The notes: generated by a model from the sequence alone, not told the origin. A stretch of DNA of 64,000 nucleotides from Streptomyces alboniger (GCF_008704395.1 NZ_CP023695.1:1550001-1614000), one strand, 5' to 3'; counted from the first letter of the stretch, positions 26,133-35,698 are shown. A program made the numbers and translations.

Positions 26133-26216
26133 TTCTGTGTGTGCGATCACGCACGCACCCCCCACAGTCGCGTCGCCCCACCCGGGCGCGCCGCCTATGA
26201 GGAGGACTCCCTCGTA

Positions 26217-27428
26217 ATGGCAATGCTGCGTAGCAAGAAGACGGTGATCGCCGCGGCGATCTCGACCGCCGCCGTCGCCGTCCTCGGCACGGTCACCGCG
26301 CTCCCCGCCCAGGCCGCTCCCGCCGAGGGCACCGTGATCGCGGCGGGCTCCGCCGACGCGGTCAAGGGCAGTTACATCGTCACGCTGAAGAAGAGCTCGG
26401 GCCTCAAGGCCGCCACGAGCCGGGGCAAGGGCCTCATATCCGAGTACGGCGGCTCGGTGACGAAGACATTCAAGTCCGCGCTCAACGGCTATACCGCGAA
26501 GCTGAGCGAGGCGGAGGCGAGACGCCTCGCCGCCGACCCCGCGGTCGCGAGCGTCGAGCAGAACCAGCGCGTGCGGGTCAGCGCGACGCAGACCAACGCG
26601 CCCTGGGGCCTCGACCGCATCGACCAGGCGAGGCTGCCGCTGAACGGCGGCTTCACCTACCCGGACACCGCGGGCTCCGGCGTCACGGCGTACGTGATCG
26701 ACACCGGCGTACGCATCTCGCACTCGGAGATCAGCGGCCGCGCGGTCAACGGCTACGACGCCGTCGACGGCGACGCCACCGCCCAGGACGGCAACGGCCA
26801 CGGTACGCACGTCGCCACGACCATCGCGGGCAAGACGTACGGCGTCGCCAAGAAGACCAAGATCGTGGGCGTCCGCGTGCTCGACAACGACGGCTCCGGT
26901 ACCACCGCCGGTGTCATCGCGGGCATCGACTGGGTGACCGGACACCACGCCGCCGGCGCCCCGGCCGTGGCCAACATGTCGCTCGGCGGCGGCGCCTCCA
27001 CGTCGCTGGACAACGCGGTGAAGAACTCCATCGCCGACGGCGTCACCTACGCGGTCGCCGCGGGCAACGAAGGCGTCAACGCCTCCAGTTCCTCCCCGGC
27101 CCGGGTCCCCGCGGCCATCACGGTGGGCGCGACCGGCAGCAACGACGCCAGGGCCAGCTGGTCGAACTACGGCTCGGTCCTGGACATATTCGCGCCCGGC
27201 GTCTCCATCAAGGCGGGCTGGCACACCGGCGACACGGCGACCAACACCATCTCCGGCACGTCGATGGCCACGCCGCACGTCGCGGGTGCGGCCGCTATCT
27301 ACCTGGCGGGCCACACCTCCGCCACGCCCGCGCAGGTCTCCTCTGCGCTGGTGAACGGGGCCACGCCCAGCGTTGTGACCAGCCCCGGGTCCGGTTCTCC
27401 TAACCGGCTGCTCAAGATTGTTCAGTAA
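26217..27428 (+). CDS. Secreted subtilisin-like serine protease (S8) with I9 propeptide
   Basis: A 403-residue pre-pro-enzyme. Signal peptide residues 1-35 (MAMLRSKKTVIAAAI, ending LPAQAAPAE); an inhibitor-I9 propeptide (SYIVTLKKSSGL to VASVEQNQRV); then the mature protease beginning near TQTNAPWGLDRIDQ. The triad is intact: Asp in YVIDTGVRISH, His in GNGHGTHVATTIAG, Ser in SGTSMATPHVAGAAA, plus the oxyanion Asn in AAGNEG. GAGGAGG at 26199 fixes ATG 26217. It is a proteinase-K-like extracellular enzyme typical of streptomycetes. No accessory C-domain is present. Confidence 0.95.
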   Translation: MAMLRSKKTVIAAAISTAAVAVLGTVTALPAQAAPAEGTVIAAGSADAVKGSYIVTLKKSSGLKAATSRGKGLISEYGGSVTKTFKSALNGYTAKLSEAEARRLAADPAVASVEQNQRVRVSATQTNAPWGLDRIDQARLPLNGGFTYPDTAGSGVTAYVIDTGVRISHSEISGRAVNGYDAVDGDATAQDGNGHGTHVATTIAGKTYGVAKKTKIVGVRVLDNDGSGTTAGVIAGIDWVTGHHAAGAPAVANMSLGGGASTSLDNAVKNSIADGVTYAVAAGNEGVNASSSSPARVPAAITVGATGSNDARASWSNYGSVLDIFAPGVSIKAGWHTGDTATNTISGTSMATPHVAGAAAIYLAGHTSATPAQVSSALVNGATPSVVTSPGSGSPNRLLKIVQ

Positions 27429-27498
27429 TTCAGCGGCCCGTGGGGGTAGTTGACCGTTTGTCCCTGCGGGTTGTTCTTGGCTGGTCGCGCAGTTCCCC

Positions 27499-27515
27499 GC
27501 GCCCCTTCGGGGCGC
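27499..27515. terminator. Bidirectional hairpin of the dispersed GCGCCCC family
   Basis: GCGCCCC, loop TTC, GGGGCGC between the convergent protease and MFS genes, preceded by GGTCGCGCAGTTCCCC. The same element is at 3735 and 32728. Confidence 0.65.
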
Positions 27516-27520
27516 TTCCC

Positions 27521-28693
27521 TCAGGGGCGTGGGGAGCGTACGGCCAGCGTCGCGGCCAGGAAAAGCAGGCCTCCCAGCATCACGAAAGGTGCTGCCACAC
27601 CCGCGACTCCCGCGATCAGGCCCGCCGACGCGGGAGCTGCTACCTGGCCCAGGCGGTTGCCGGTGAGGCGCAGTGCCAGGGCCGTCGAGCGCGCGCCGTC
27701 GGGGGCCGCCTGGACGACGGTCGTCATGGAGAGCGGCTGCCCGGCGCCGAGGCAGAAGCCGAGCGCGGCGAACATCAGGGCGAGCCCCCACAACGGTACG
27801 GGCAGCGCCATGCCCGCGCAGAGCAGCCCGCCCAGCAGACAGGTGCCGGTGAGCAGGGCGGTCCTGCCGAGCAGGCGGATCATCGGGGTCATCACCAGGC
27901 GGCAGGCGATGGTCGACGCCGCCCGCAGGCTCAGGAGCAGCCCGACCGTCGCGGGGGCGATGCCGCGGTGCTCGCCGACCACCGGCAGGTAGGCGGTGAG
28001 GATGTCCGTCGCCGAGAGCACGGCGAGGCTGACGAAGATGCCCCCGGGCACGCCACGGGCGCGCAGGATGCCCAGCACCGGCACCCGCTCGGCGCTCTCC
28101 ACGGAACGCGCCGGCCGGACGTGCTCGATGCGCCACAGCGAGGCGAGGGAGACCGCGCCGACCGCCGCCGAGACGAGCAGGGCCAGCGCGCTGGTGCGCC
28201 CCATGTCCGCGCCGATCAGGGCGCCCGCGGCGATCGGACCGACCAGCTGGCCGAGCGAGGCCCCGATGGTGAAGTGCCCGAAGTTGCGGTCCTGTTCGTC
28301 GGGTGCCGACTGCCGGGCCACGATCGACTGGGCGCCGATCACGAAGCAGAGGTGGCCGAGCCCCATCACGCCGCTCCAGGCGGCCATCGCGGCGAGCGAG
28401 CCCGCCGCCCCGCTCAGCGCGCAGCCGCCGGAGATCAGCACGACACCGAAGGGCAGCAGCGGCGCGCACCGCCCGTGGTCCGTCCTGCGTCCCAGCGGTA
28501 CGGCGGCGAAGAGCGGGAGCAGCGCGTAGACGCCCGCGATGACACCGACGGCCCGCTCGTCGGCGCCGAGCGAGAGGGCCCGGTAGGAGACGGCGGGCCG
28601 CGCCATCGACACCGCCCCCTGCGCGAAGCCGAAGGCGATGACGAGGCGCAACAACCAGGCCCGGCCGGCAGGCCCGGCCGACGCGTGTGGCAT
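27521..28693 (-). CDS. MFS transporter
   Basis: A 390-residue permease with about 12 helices. The loop after helix 2 reads AVPLGRRTDHGRCAPLL, an MFS motif-A variant, and C-terminal halves contain GAGQPLSMTTVVQAAP and RLTGNRLGQVAAP, usual in drug-efflux-like MFS proteins. ATG 28693 overlaps the stop of the citrate transporter by one base (TGATG), so the two are translationally coupled. Co-expression suggests a linked substrate, but MFS type alone does not reveal it. Confidence 0.87.
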   Translation of the reverse strand: MPHASAGPAGRAWLLRLVIAFGFAQGAVSMARPAVSYRALSLGADERAVGVIAGVYALLPLFAAVPLGRRTDHGRCAPLLPFGVVLISGGCALSGAAGSLAAMAAWSGVMGLGHLCFVIGAQSIVARQSAPDEQDRNFGHFTIGASLGQLVGPIAAGALIGADMGRTSALALLVSAAVGAVSLASLWRIEHVRPARSVESAERVPVLGILRARGVPGGIFVSLAVLSATDILTAYLPVVGEHRGIAPATVGLLLSLRAASTIACRLVMTPMIRLLGRTALLTGTCLLGGLLCAGMALPVPLWGLALMFAALGFCLGAGQPLSMTTVVQAAPDGARSTALALRLTGNRLGQVAAPASAGLIAGVAGVAAPFVMLGGLLFLAATLAVRSPRP

Positions 28694-30171
28694 CAGATGA
28701 TGCCGAAGAGGATCCCGGCGCCGAGCACCACGAGCGAGGTGAGCACGGCCCACTTGACGGTGAACCTCGTGTGGTCGCCGAACTCGACCTTGGCCATGCC
28801 CACGAGTACGTACACGGCGGGCACCAGGGGGCTCGACATGTGCAGCGCCTGGCCGGCGATGGAGGCGCGGGCGATCTCCAGGGTGGAGACGCCGTGGGCC
28901 TGGCCCGCCTCGGCGAGGACGGGCAGGACACCGAAGTAGAAGCCGTCGTTGGACATGAAGTAGGTCAGCGGGATCGACAGGAGGCCGGTGACCAGGCCCA
29001 TGTGCGGGCCCATGCCCTCGGGGATGGCGTCGACGAGCCAGTCGGCCATGTGGTCGACCATGCCGGTGCCGGTGAGGACGCCGGTGAAGACTGCGGCGGC
29101 GAAGACCATGCCGGTGACGTTGAGGACGTTCTCCGCGTGGGCGGCGATGCGGGCCTTCTGGTCGGGCATGTGCGGGAAGTTGACCGTGAGGGCGAGCGCG
29201 GCGCCGAGCAGGAAGAGGACCGGGATCGGCAGCCACTCCATGATCATGGCGGTGAGCAGCAGGACGGTGAGGCCCGCGTTGAACCAGTAGAGCTTGGGCC
29301 TCAGGGTGGCGCGGTCCGGGTCGAGTCCCTGGAACCCGTCGTCCTCGCCGTCCTCGCCGTCCGCATCGGCCTCACCGGACGCACCGGACTCACCGGTCCC
29401 GCCCGTCGCGCCGGAAGCGGCGTCCGTGTCCGTACCCGAACCCGCTCCCCCGGTGGCCGTCTTGACGAGCGACGTCCGCCCCTCGGTGCCGCCGCCCGCG
29501 CCCACCAGGACCGTATCTCCCGCCGTCTCCTTCTCCAGGACCTCGTCCAGGGAGAGCGTGCCGAGCCGCTTGCGCTCCCGCAGGCCGAGTGCGTACGAGA
29601 GGAGGAACACGGCGACCAGGCCCATGGCGAGCGCCGGGATCATCGGGACGAAGATGTCGGCGGCGTCGACCTTGAGCGCGGTCGCGGCACGGGCCGTCGG
29701 GCCGCCCCAGGGCAGGGTGTTCATGACGCCGTTGGCGGTGGCGGCGACGCCGGTCATCACGACGAGGCTCATCTTGAGGCGCTTGTACAGCGGGTACATC
29801 GCCGAGACCGTGATCATGAAAGTGGTCGAGCCGTCGCCGTCGAGGGAGACGATCGCGGCGAGCACGGCGGTGCCGACCACGATGCGCATCGGGTCCGCCT
29901 TGCAGAACCGCAGGATGCCCCGGACGACCGGGTCGAAGAGGCCGACGTCGATCATGACGCCGAAGTACACGATGGCGAACATGAGCATGGCCGCCGTGGG
30001 CGCGAGATTGCCGACGCCGTCGAGGACGTAGTCCCCGAGATGGGCTCCCTTTCCTACGAACACGCAGAAGAGCGCGGGGATCAGCACGAGTGCCGCGATC
30101 GGCGACATCTTCTTCATCATGATCAGCGCCAGGAAGGTGGCGATCATGACGAATCCGAGGATTGTCAGCAT
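28693..30171 (-). CDS. CitMHS-family citrate (metal-citrate):H+ symporter
   Basis: A 492-residue polytopic membrane protein, MLTILGFVMIATFLALIMMK onward, with two blocks of about six helices. DGDGSTTFMITVSAMYPLYK and LPWGGPTARAATAL match the conserved substrate region of CitM/CitH; SNDGFYFGVLPVLAEAG in the second half is also conserved. Between the halves sits an unusually long hydrophilic segment of about 90 residues, rich in Gly, Thr, Ser, Asp and Glu. The family imports divalent-metal-citrate complexes. Inverted repeat CGTTAAC / GTTGACG lies 76 bp upstream. Confidence 0.93.
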   Translation of the reverse strand: MLTILGFVMIATFLALIMMKKMSPIAALVLIPALFCVFVGKGAHLGDYVLDGVGNLAPTAAMLMFAIVYFGVMIDVGLFDPVVRGILRFCKADPMRIVVGTAVLAAIVSLDGDGSTTFMITVSAMYPLYKRLKMSLVVMTGVAATANGVMNTLPWGGPTARAATALKVDAADIFVPMIPALAMGLVAVFLLSYALGLRERKRLGTLSLDEVLEKETAGDTVLVGAGGGTEGRTSLVKTATGGAGSGTDTDAASGATGGTGESGASGEADADGEDGEDDGFQGLDPDRATLRPKLYWFNAGLTVLLLTAMIMEWLPIPVLFLLGAALALTVNFPHMPDQKARIAAHAENVLNVTGMVFAAAVFTGVLTGTGMVDHMADWLVDAIPEGMGPHMGLVTGLLSIPLTYFMSNDGFYFGVLPVLAEAGQAHGVSTLEIARASIAGQALHMSSPLVPAVYVLVGMAKVEFGDHTRFTVKWAVLTSLVVLGAGILFGII

Positions 30172-30246
30172 GGGGGCTACCTAACGTTCACCATCGAACT
30201 CCCACCAGGTCTGGCGGTCCGGTCGACGTTAGGACTCGCTCTTTCG

Positions 30247-30265
30247 CGTTAACAAGATGTTGACG
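30247..30265. promoter_or_regulatory. Inverted repeat in the citrate-transporter promoter
   Basis: CGTTAACAAGATGTTGACG: 7-bp arms (one mismatch) around AAGAT, in an AT-rich patch upstream of the citM-like start. A candidate operator; the regulator is not identifiable. Confidence 0.4.
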
Positions 30266-30314
30266 TGCGAGCAATAAGCGCAAAACTCCAGGTCAACGCC
30301 GGGGCGGCGAGGCG

Positions 30315-32543
30315 TCACCCCGATGCGGCCGTGACGCGTACGGCGAAGCCGTTGAGTACGGCGTTCCCGGAGAGCGGGTCGAGGAGGGTGCCGTCGAGGA
30401 GTTGGTTGACGTTGGCGCCGGGCTCCTGGGAGGCGACACCGAGCCGCGTGCCGGGCCGGTCGTGGCCCCAGCCGTGCGGCAGGCTCACCACGCCGGGGCG
30501 CACGGTGTCCGTGACCTCCACGCGTACGTCGATCTCCCCTCCGTCGGCGGCCACGCGCGCGTGGCCGCCGTCCGCGAGACCGAGGCGGGCCGCGTCGCCG
30601 GGGTGGACGTGCAGGGTGCAGCGGTTGGAGCCGCCGACGAGGGCGGGGACGTTGTGCATCCAGCTGTTGTTGGAACGCAGGTGGCGGCGGCCGACCAGGA
30701 CCAGCTCGCGCGGCGCCGCGTCCAGGGCGCGGGCGAGCCGCGGCAGGTCGGCGGCGATCGGGGCGGGCAGCAGTTCGACCCGTCCACTGCGGGTCTTCAG
30801 GACCTCCCCGATGCGGGGGCGGAGCGGGCCGAGGTCGATGCCGTGCGGGTGGGCGAGGAGGCGCTCCAGGGTGAGGCCTTCGGGGCGTACGCCGAAGCCG
30901 TCGCCGTAGGGGCCGAGGCGCAGCATCATGTCGAGCCGCCGCTCGGGCCCGTCGTCGCCGGTGAGCTGCCCGGCGAGGTCCTTCGGGTCGCGGCCGTGGA
31001 CCGGGGAGTGCGGGTCGGTGACGGCCTTGCCGAGGACGGTGTCGACGACCATCGTGTCGACGGTGGCCGGATCGGCGCCGTGCATGCCGCCGGCGGCGAG
31101 CACGAACCGGGCGAGGATCTCGGTCTCCGGCAGCCGCCCCTCCTCCAGGGGGACGGGGGCGCGGGTGTAGCGGACCTGGTTGCGCACGGCGAGCGCGTTG
31201 AAGGCGAAGTCGAAGTGGGCGCTCCGGCTTGGCGGGGGCGGCGGCAGGACGACGTGGGCGTGGCGTGAGGTCTCGTTCAGATACGGGTCCACGCTCACCA
31301 TGAAGTCGAGGGAGCCGAGGGCCTTGTCGAGGCGGTCGCCGTCGGGCGCGGACAGGACGGGGTTGGTGGCGATGGCGATGAGGGCGCGGATCGCTCCCTC
31401 CCCCGGGGTGTCGATCTCCTCGGCGAGCACGGCCAGCGGCAGCTCCCCCTTGGCCTCGGGGCGCCGGCTGACACGGCTGTGCCAGCGGGCGAGCGTGAAT
31501 CCCTTGCCGGGAGCCGCGGGCCGGGGCGCGCGGGCGGTGGCGGCGAGCGGGAAGAGGGCGCCGCCGGGCCGGTCGAGATTGCCGGTCAGGATGTTGAGTA
31601 CGTCGACGAGCCAGTTGGTGACGGTGCCGAAGGCGACGGTGCTCGCGCCCATGCGGCCGTACACGGCGGCGGTGGGGGCGGCGGCGAGGTCGCGGGCCAG
31701 GGTGCGGATGGTGTCGGCGGGCACGTCGCAGGCCGCGGCGACGGCCTCGGGGGCGAACTCCCGTACGGCTCCGCGGAGTTCACCGAAGCCCTCGACCTGC
31801 CCTTCGAGCGCGCCGAGGTCCGTCAGCTTCTCGTCGAAGAGGACCTGGACGAGTGCGGCGAGCAGCAGGGCGTCCGTGCCGGGCCGGATCTCGAGGTGCC
31901 GGTCGGCGGCCTTGGCGGTGCGGGTGCGGCGCGGGTCGACGACGGTGAGCGTGCCGCCCCGCGCGCGCAGCGCCCTGAGCCTGCCGGGGAAGTCGGGAGC
32001 GGTGCACAGGCTCCCGTTGGAATCCAGGGGGTTGGCGCCCAGGAGCAGCAGATGGCCGGTCCGGTCGAGATCGGGCACGGCGATCGCGTACGGGTCACCG
32101 AAGAGGAGGCCGCTCGACACGTGCTTGGGCATCTGGTCGACCGTGGTGGCGGTGAAGAGGTTGCGGGTGCGCAGGGCGCGCAGCAGCAGGGGCGGGTAGA
32201 GGCCGCCGGCCACGGTGTGGACGTTCGGATTGCCGAGGACGACGCCGACCGCGTCCGGCCCGTGCCGCTCGATCAGTGGCCGCAGCCCGGCGGCCACGGA
32301 GTCGAACGCCTCGTCCCACCCGGCCTCTTGGAGCCGTCCGTCCTTGCGGACGAGCGGCCCCCGAAGCCGGTCGGGGTCGGCGTCCGCCTCTGTGAAGGCG
32401 GCGCCCTTGGGGCAGATGAACCCCCGGCTGAACACGTCCTCCCGGTCCCCGCGCGCCCCGGTCACCCGGGCGCCTTCGACGGTGAGCGTGAGCCCGCAGG
32501 TGGCTTCGCAGAGGGGGCAGATACGCAGGGCGGTGCGGGGCAT
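30315..32543 (-). CDS. Molybdopterin-dependent oxidoreductase (DMSO-reductase superfamily)
   Basis: A 742-residue soluble subunit. An N-terminal [4Fe-4S] motif is seen as ICPLCEATCGLTL...GFICPKG (C-x2-C-x3-C-x~30-C), followed by molybdopterin-binding domains with LLLLGANPLDSNG and the C-terminal dinucleotide-binding beta barrel (PHGWGHDRPG). No twin-Arg signal, so it is cytoplasmic, resembling formate-dehydrogenase-like or assimilatory types; substrate unknown. GGGAGG precedes ATG 32543. It stands alone: no FeS or membrane subunit is adjacent. A perfect-armed palindrome at 32583-32600 lies in its promoter. Confidence 0.9.
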   Translation of the reverse strand: MPRTALRICPLCEATCGLTLTVEGARVTGARGDREDVFSRGFICPKGAAFTEADADPDRLRGPLVRKDGRLQEAGWDEAFDSVAAGLRPLIERHGPDAVGVVLGNPNVHTVAGGLYPPLLLRALRTRNLFTATTVDQMPKHVSSGLLFGDPYAIAVPDLDRTGHLLLLGANPLDSNGSLCTAPDFPGRLRALRARGGTLTVVDPRRTRTAKAADRHLEIRPGTDALLLAALVQVLFDEKLTDLGALEGQVEGFGELRGAVREFAPEAVAAACDVPADTIRTLARDLAAAPTAAVYGRMGASTVAFGTVTNWLVDVLNILTGNLDRPGGALFPLAATARAPRPAAPGKGFTLARWHSRVSRRPEAKGELPLAVLAEEIDTPGEGAIRALIAIATNPVLSAPDGDRLDKALGSLDFMVSVDPYLNETSRHAHVVLPPPPPSRSAHFDFAFNALAVRNQVRYTRAPVPLEEGRLPETEILARFVLAAGGMHGADPATVDTMVVDTVLGKAVTDPHSPVHGRDPKDLAGQLTGDDGPERRLDMMLRLGPYGDGFGVRPEGLTLERLLAHPHGIDLGPLRPRIGEVLKTRSGRVELLPAPIAADLPRLARALDAAPRELVLVGRRHLRSNNSWMHNVPALVGGSNRCTLHVHPGDAARLGLADGGHARVAADGGEIDVRVEVTDTVRPGVVSLPHGWGHDRPGTRLGVASQEPGANVNQLLDGTLLDPLSGNAVLNGFAVRVTAASG

Positions 32544-32582
32544 GGGCCCTCCCGGGCGGGGACGGGGGTGCGTGCGGGCCCA

Positions 32583-32600
32583 GCATACCGACCGGTATGC
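32583..32600. promoter_or_regulatory. TetR-type palindrome upstream of the molybdopterin oxidoreductase
   Basis: GCATACCG-AC-CGGTATGC: perfect 8-bp arms, 40 bp before the start codon. The half-site CATACCG is shared with the operator at 1343-1361, so either a related TetR or the same one could bind. Confidence 0.55.
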
Positions 32601-32619
32601 ATCTGGCCAGCCCCCGCCG

Positions 32620-32742
32620 GGCGGGGCTGCCGTGCGCCTCGCTCCGGTTGCCCGCGGGTGCGCCGTGGTTGCCCGCGCCGCATTCCGACCACTTGCGGGC
32701 GCGTCGTGGTTGCTCGCGCCGTTCCCCGCGCCCCTGGGGCGC
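32620..32742. repeat. Intergenic repeat block ending in a GCGCCCC hairpin
   Basis: Two near copies of GTGGTTGCCCGCGCC (second with TGCTCGCGCC) are followed by GTTCCCC and the hairpin GCGCCCC-T-GGGGCGC at 32728-32742. The same composite appears at 3700-3752 and 27460-27515. It carries no gene and lies before the 3' end of the TetR gene at 32772. Confidence 0.55.
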
Positions 32743-32771
32743 TGGTCTCGGCCCCCGCCCAGAGGTGTGCG

Positions 32772-33404
32772 TCAGTCCAGCGACCGCGCGAAGTACGCGT
32801 GCAGCAAGGTCCGCGCCTCCTCCACGAGGTCCGCGTCGCCCGACGGTCGCCCCCGGAAGGCCAGTTGCAGTACCGCGTCGACCGCTTCGACCGCGACCAG
32901 CACGGTCCGGCGCAGCCGGTCGTCCAGGGGGCGGTCGAGGTGGTGCGCGAGGAGGGCCGCCACACGCTCCGCCACCCGTACGTTCGCGTCCGGCATCGCC
33001 TCCGGGGCCGAGGGGACGCCGAAGTCGACCAGGCCGAATCCGGGTACGGTGCGCTTCATCTCCAGGTACTCGTCGAAGGCCGCGTCGACCGCGCCACGCC
33101 AGTCGCCGCGTTCGACGCCGGCCACCCGCGCGGCCACGCGCTCCGCGTACGCGTCGAGATTGCGGTGGGCGAGGGCGTCCGCGAGGGCCCGCTTGTTGCC
33201 GAAGAAGCGGTAGACCGAGCCGATCGGGACGCCCGCGCGGTGCGCGACGGCGCGGGTCGTCAGCCCTTCGTAGCCGACCTCGTCCAGGACGTCGGCGCAG
33301 GCGTCGAGGATCCGGGTCAGGCGCTCGGCGCTGCGCTCCTGCACGGGCACGCGGCGCAGGGAGGCCGGGGGCCGCGGTTCCTCGGGCGGGTTCCGGTGGG
33401 ACAT
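32772..33404 (-). CDS. TetR-family regulator
   Basis: A 210-residue regulator with HTH AVAHRAGVPIGSVYRFFGNK (about residues 40-59) and a long C-domain beginning ALADALAHRNLDAYAERVAA. ATG 33404 gives a normal-length N-terminus (MSHRNPPEEPRPP); ATG 33422 is an alternative six codons upstream; neither has a good ribosome site. It is divergent from hmgA, with about 110 bp between them that contain the repeat GGAATCCTA...TAGGAATC at 33471-33493. It may regulate hmgA and itself, by position only. Confidence 0.85.
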   Translation of the reverse strand: MSHRNPPEEPRPPASLRRVPVQERSAERLTRILDACADVLDEVGYEGLTTRAVAHRAGVPIGSVYRFFGNKRALADALAHRNLDAYAERVAARVAGVERGDWRGAVDAAFDEYLEMKRTVPGFGLVDFGVPSAPEAMPDANVRVAERVAALLAHHLDRPLDDRLRRTVLVAVEAVDAVLQLAFRGRPSGDADLVEEARTLLHAYFARSLD

Positions 33405-33513
33405 CCCGGGAGAGTAGAGCATCGCCCCGGCCCGGAAGGAGAGCGCTCCCTCTTGCGGAAGGAAAACGGGAATCCTACGGTGTTCCATAGGAATCAGGTG
33501 CGAGGGAGCGATC

Positions 33514-34887
33514 ATGAGCGGGGACCACGTGAACGACGCAAGCCGTGCGGGCCGGGGCGACGTACGCGAGACGGCCGAGAAGCTGAGCTACCTCTCCGGC
33601 TTCGGTAACGAACACAGCTCCGAGGCGGTGCCCGGCGCACTGCCGCACGGCCGCAATTCGCCACAGCGCGCCCCCCTCGGGCTCTACGCCGAGCAGCTGA
33701 GCGGCTCGGCCTTCACCGAGCCCCGCGCGCACAACCGCCGCTCGTGGCTCTACCGCATCCGCCCCTCGGCCGCACACCCGCGGTTCACGCGCGTCGACAA
33801 CGGCACGCTGCGCACGGCCCCCTTCACCGAGTCGGTGCCCGATCCGAACCGGCTGCGCTGGAACCCCCTCCCGGACCCCGCGCCCGGCACGGACTTCCTG
33901 GCGGGCCTGTGGACGCTGGGCGGCAACGGCGACGCGACGCAGCGCACCGGCATGGGCATCCACCTCTACCACGCCAACTCCTCGATGACGGACCGGGTGT
34001 TCAGCGACGCGGACGGCGAGCTGCTGATCGTCCCCGAGCGCGGCGGCCTGCTGCTGCGCACCGAGTTCGGGCTGCTGCGCGCCGAGCCGGGCGAGGTCGC
34101 CCTGATCCCGCGCGGCGTCCGCTTCCGCGTGGAGCTGCTGGAGGCCGCCTCGGACAGCGGGCAGGGCCCGACCGCGCGCGGATACGTCTGCGAGAACTAC
34201 GGCGCCCCCTTCCAGCTCCCCGACCTCGGCCCGATCGGCGCCAACGGCCTGGCGAACGCACGGGACTTCAGGGCGCCCGTGGCGGCGTACGAGGAGGTGG
34301 AGGGCCCGGTGGAGGTGGTGAACAAGTTCTGCGGCAACCTCTGGCGCGCCACCTACGACCACTCCCCCCTCGATGTCGTCGCCTGGCACGGCAACCATGT
34401 CCCGTACGTCTACGACCTGCGCCGCTTCAACGTGATCGGCTCGATCAGCTACGACCACCCGGACCCGTCGATCTTCACCGTGCTCACCTCGCCGTCGGAC
34501 ACCCCGGGCCTCGCGGGTGTCGACTTCGTGGTCTTCGCGCCGCGCTGGCTGGTGGGCGAGGACACCTTCCGGCCGCCGTACTTCCACCGGAACGTGATGA
34601 GCGAGTACATGGGCCTGATCGAAGGCGCGTACGACGCGAAGGCGGAAGGCTTCGTGCCGGGCGGTGGCTCGCTGCACAACATGATGTCCGCGCACGGCCC
34701 CGACCGCGACACGTTCGACAAGGCGTCGGCGGCCGAGCTGAGGCCACAGAAGATCGACGACGGCCTTGCCTTCATGTTCGAGACGCGGTGGCCGGTGACG
34801 GCGACGGAACAGGCGGCTCGGGCGTCGCACCTCCAGCGCGGTTACGACGACGTATGGCAGGGTCTGGAGCGCCACTTCCGTAACTGA
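33514..34887 (+). CDS. hmgA: Homogentisate 1,2-dioxygenase
   Basis: A 457-residue non-haem iron dioxygenase, close to the family's usual length. The N-terminal [19 protein letters not shown] and the C-terminal iron-site region [18 protein letters not shown] (His and Glu ligands) and MSAHGPD are strongly diagnostic. It opens the ring of homogentisate to maleylacetoacetate in tyrosine and phenylalanine breakdown. GAGGGAG precedes ATG 33514. Maleylacetoacetate isomerase and fumarylacetoacetase genes are not adjacent, as is common in streptomycetes. The next gene, 27 bp on, is a GntR regulator. Confidence 0.97.
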   Translation: MSGDHVNDASRAGRGDVRETAEKLSYLSGFGNEHSSEAVPGALPHGRNSPQRAPLGLYAEQLSGSAFTEPRAHNRRSWLYRIRPSAAHPRFTRVDNGTLRTAPFTESVPDPNRLRWNPLPDPAPGTDFLAGLWTLGGNGDATQRTGMGIHLYHANSSMTDRVFSDADGELLIVPERGGLLLRTEFGLLRAEPGEVALIPRGVRFRVELLEAASDSGQGPTARGYVCENYGAPFQLPDLGPIGANGLANARDFRAPVAAYEEVEGPVEVVNKFCGNLWRATYDHSPLDVVAWHGNHVPYVYDLRRFNVIGSISYDHPDPSIFTVLTSPSDTPGLAGVDFVVFAPRWLVGEDTFRPPYFHRNVMSEYMGLIEGAYDAKAEGFVPGGGSLHNMMSAHGPDRDTFDKASAAELRPQKIDDGLAFMFETRWPVTATEQAARASHLQRGYDDVWQGLERHFRN

Positions 34888-34914
34888 TCAAAGCACGACT
34901 GATTCGGAGAGACC

Positions 34915-35664
34915 GTGACCGCTTTTGCCCCGGACTCGATCGTCCTGAATCGGAAGTTGCCGCTCTGGTATCAGGTGTCGCAGTCCCTGCGCGCCTCGAT
35001 ACTCGGCCGCACCCCCGAGGCCCCGCTCCGACTGCCCACCGAGGAGCAGTTGGCGGGGCACTACGGAGTGAGTGTGCTGACCATGCGGCAGGCGCTCAAG
35101 GAGCTGGAGGACGAGGGGCTGATCACCCGCCATCGCAGGCGCGGCACGTTCATCGAACCGAGCGCCCGGCGCGGCGCGCCCGTCCGCCTGCTCGGCTCGG
35201 TCGACGCGATCGTGGCCCAGCAGTCGGGCATGATCACAAAACTGCTCGACCACGACACGGCTCCCCCGCCCGCCGAACTCGCCCCGTACTTCCCGGACTC
35301 GGTGGAGGTGGCGACGTACCACCGGCTGCGCAGCGACGAGAAGACGGGCGAACCGACCAACCACGCCCGCAATTTCGTCCGCCCCGACCTGGCCGCCCGC
35401 ATCGACCTGGACGATCTGGTGCGCTGGCCGATGACGAAGGTGCTCCGCGATGTGGTGGGGGTGCGCATCAGCCGCATCACGGACACCGTGGAAGCCACGC
35501 TCGCCGACCCGGAGACCGCGCGCCTCCTCCAAGTGCCACTGCTCAGCCCGATCCTGCACTACACCGGCGTCACCTACGACGAGGACGGCCGCGCCCTGGA
35601 CGTGGTCCGCATCCACTACCGCGGCGACCGCTTCTCCTTCTCGGTCACGCTCGAAGCGACGTGA
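34915..35664 (+). CDS. GntR-family (HutC type) regulator with UTRA domain
   Basis: A 249-residue regulator. The winged helix is at residues 18-88 (LPTEEQLAGHYGVSVLTMRQ), followed by RRRGTFIEP and a C-terminal UTRA ligand domain (about 100-245), which ends HYRGDRFSFSVTLEAT. GTG 34915 has GGAGAG upstream. It lies 27 bp after hmgA and is probably co-transcribed, suggesting that it senses an aromatic-acid intermediate; an unrelated regulon is possible. Confidence 0.9.
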   Translation: MTAFAPDSIVLNRKLPLWYQVSQSLRASILGRTPEAPLRLPTEEQLAGHYGVSVLTMRQALKELEDEGLITRHRRRGTFIEPSARRGAPVRLLGSVDAIVAQQSGMITKLLDHDTAPPPAELAPYFPDSVEVATYHRLRSDEKTGEPTNHARNFVRPDLAARIDLDDLVRWPMTKVLRDVVGVRISRITDTVEATLADPETARLLQVPLLSPILHYTGVTYDEDGRALDVVRIHYRGDRFSFSVTLEAT

Positions 35665-35698
35665 CGCCCGCCACCGGGTCCGTCGTACGATGCCGGGC

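Noticed and set aside
25452..28931. Very long minus frame running through the DGPF gene and under the subtilisin gene
   Set aside because: Only its last 136 codons are the DGPF protein; the rest crosses non-coding sequence and the reverse of the protease.
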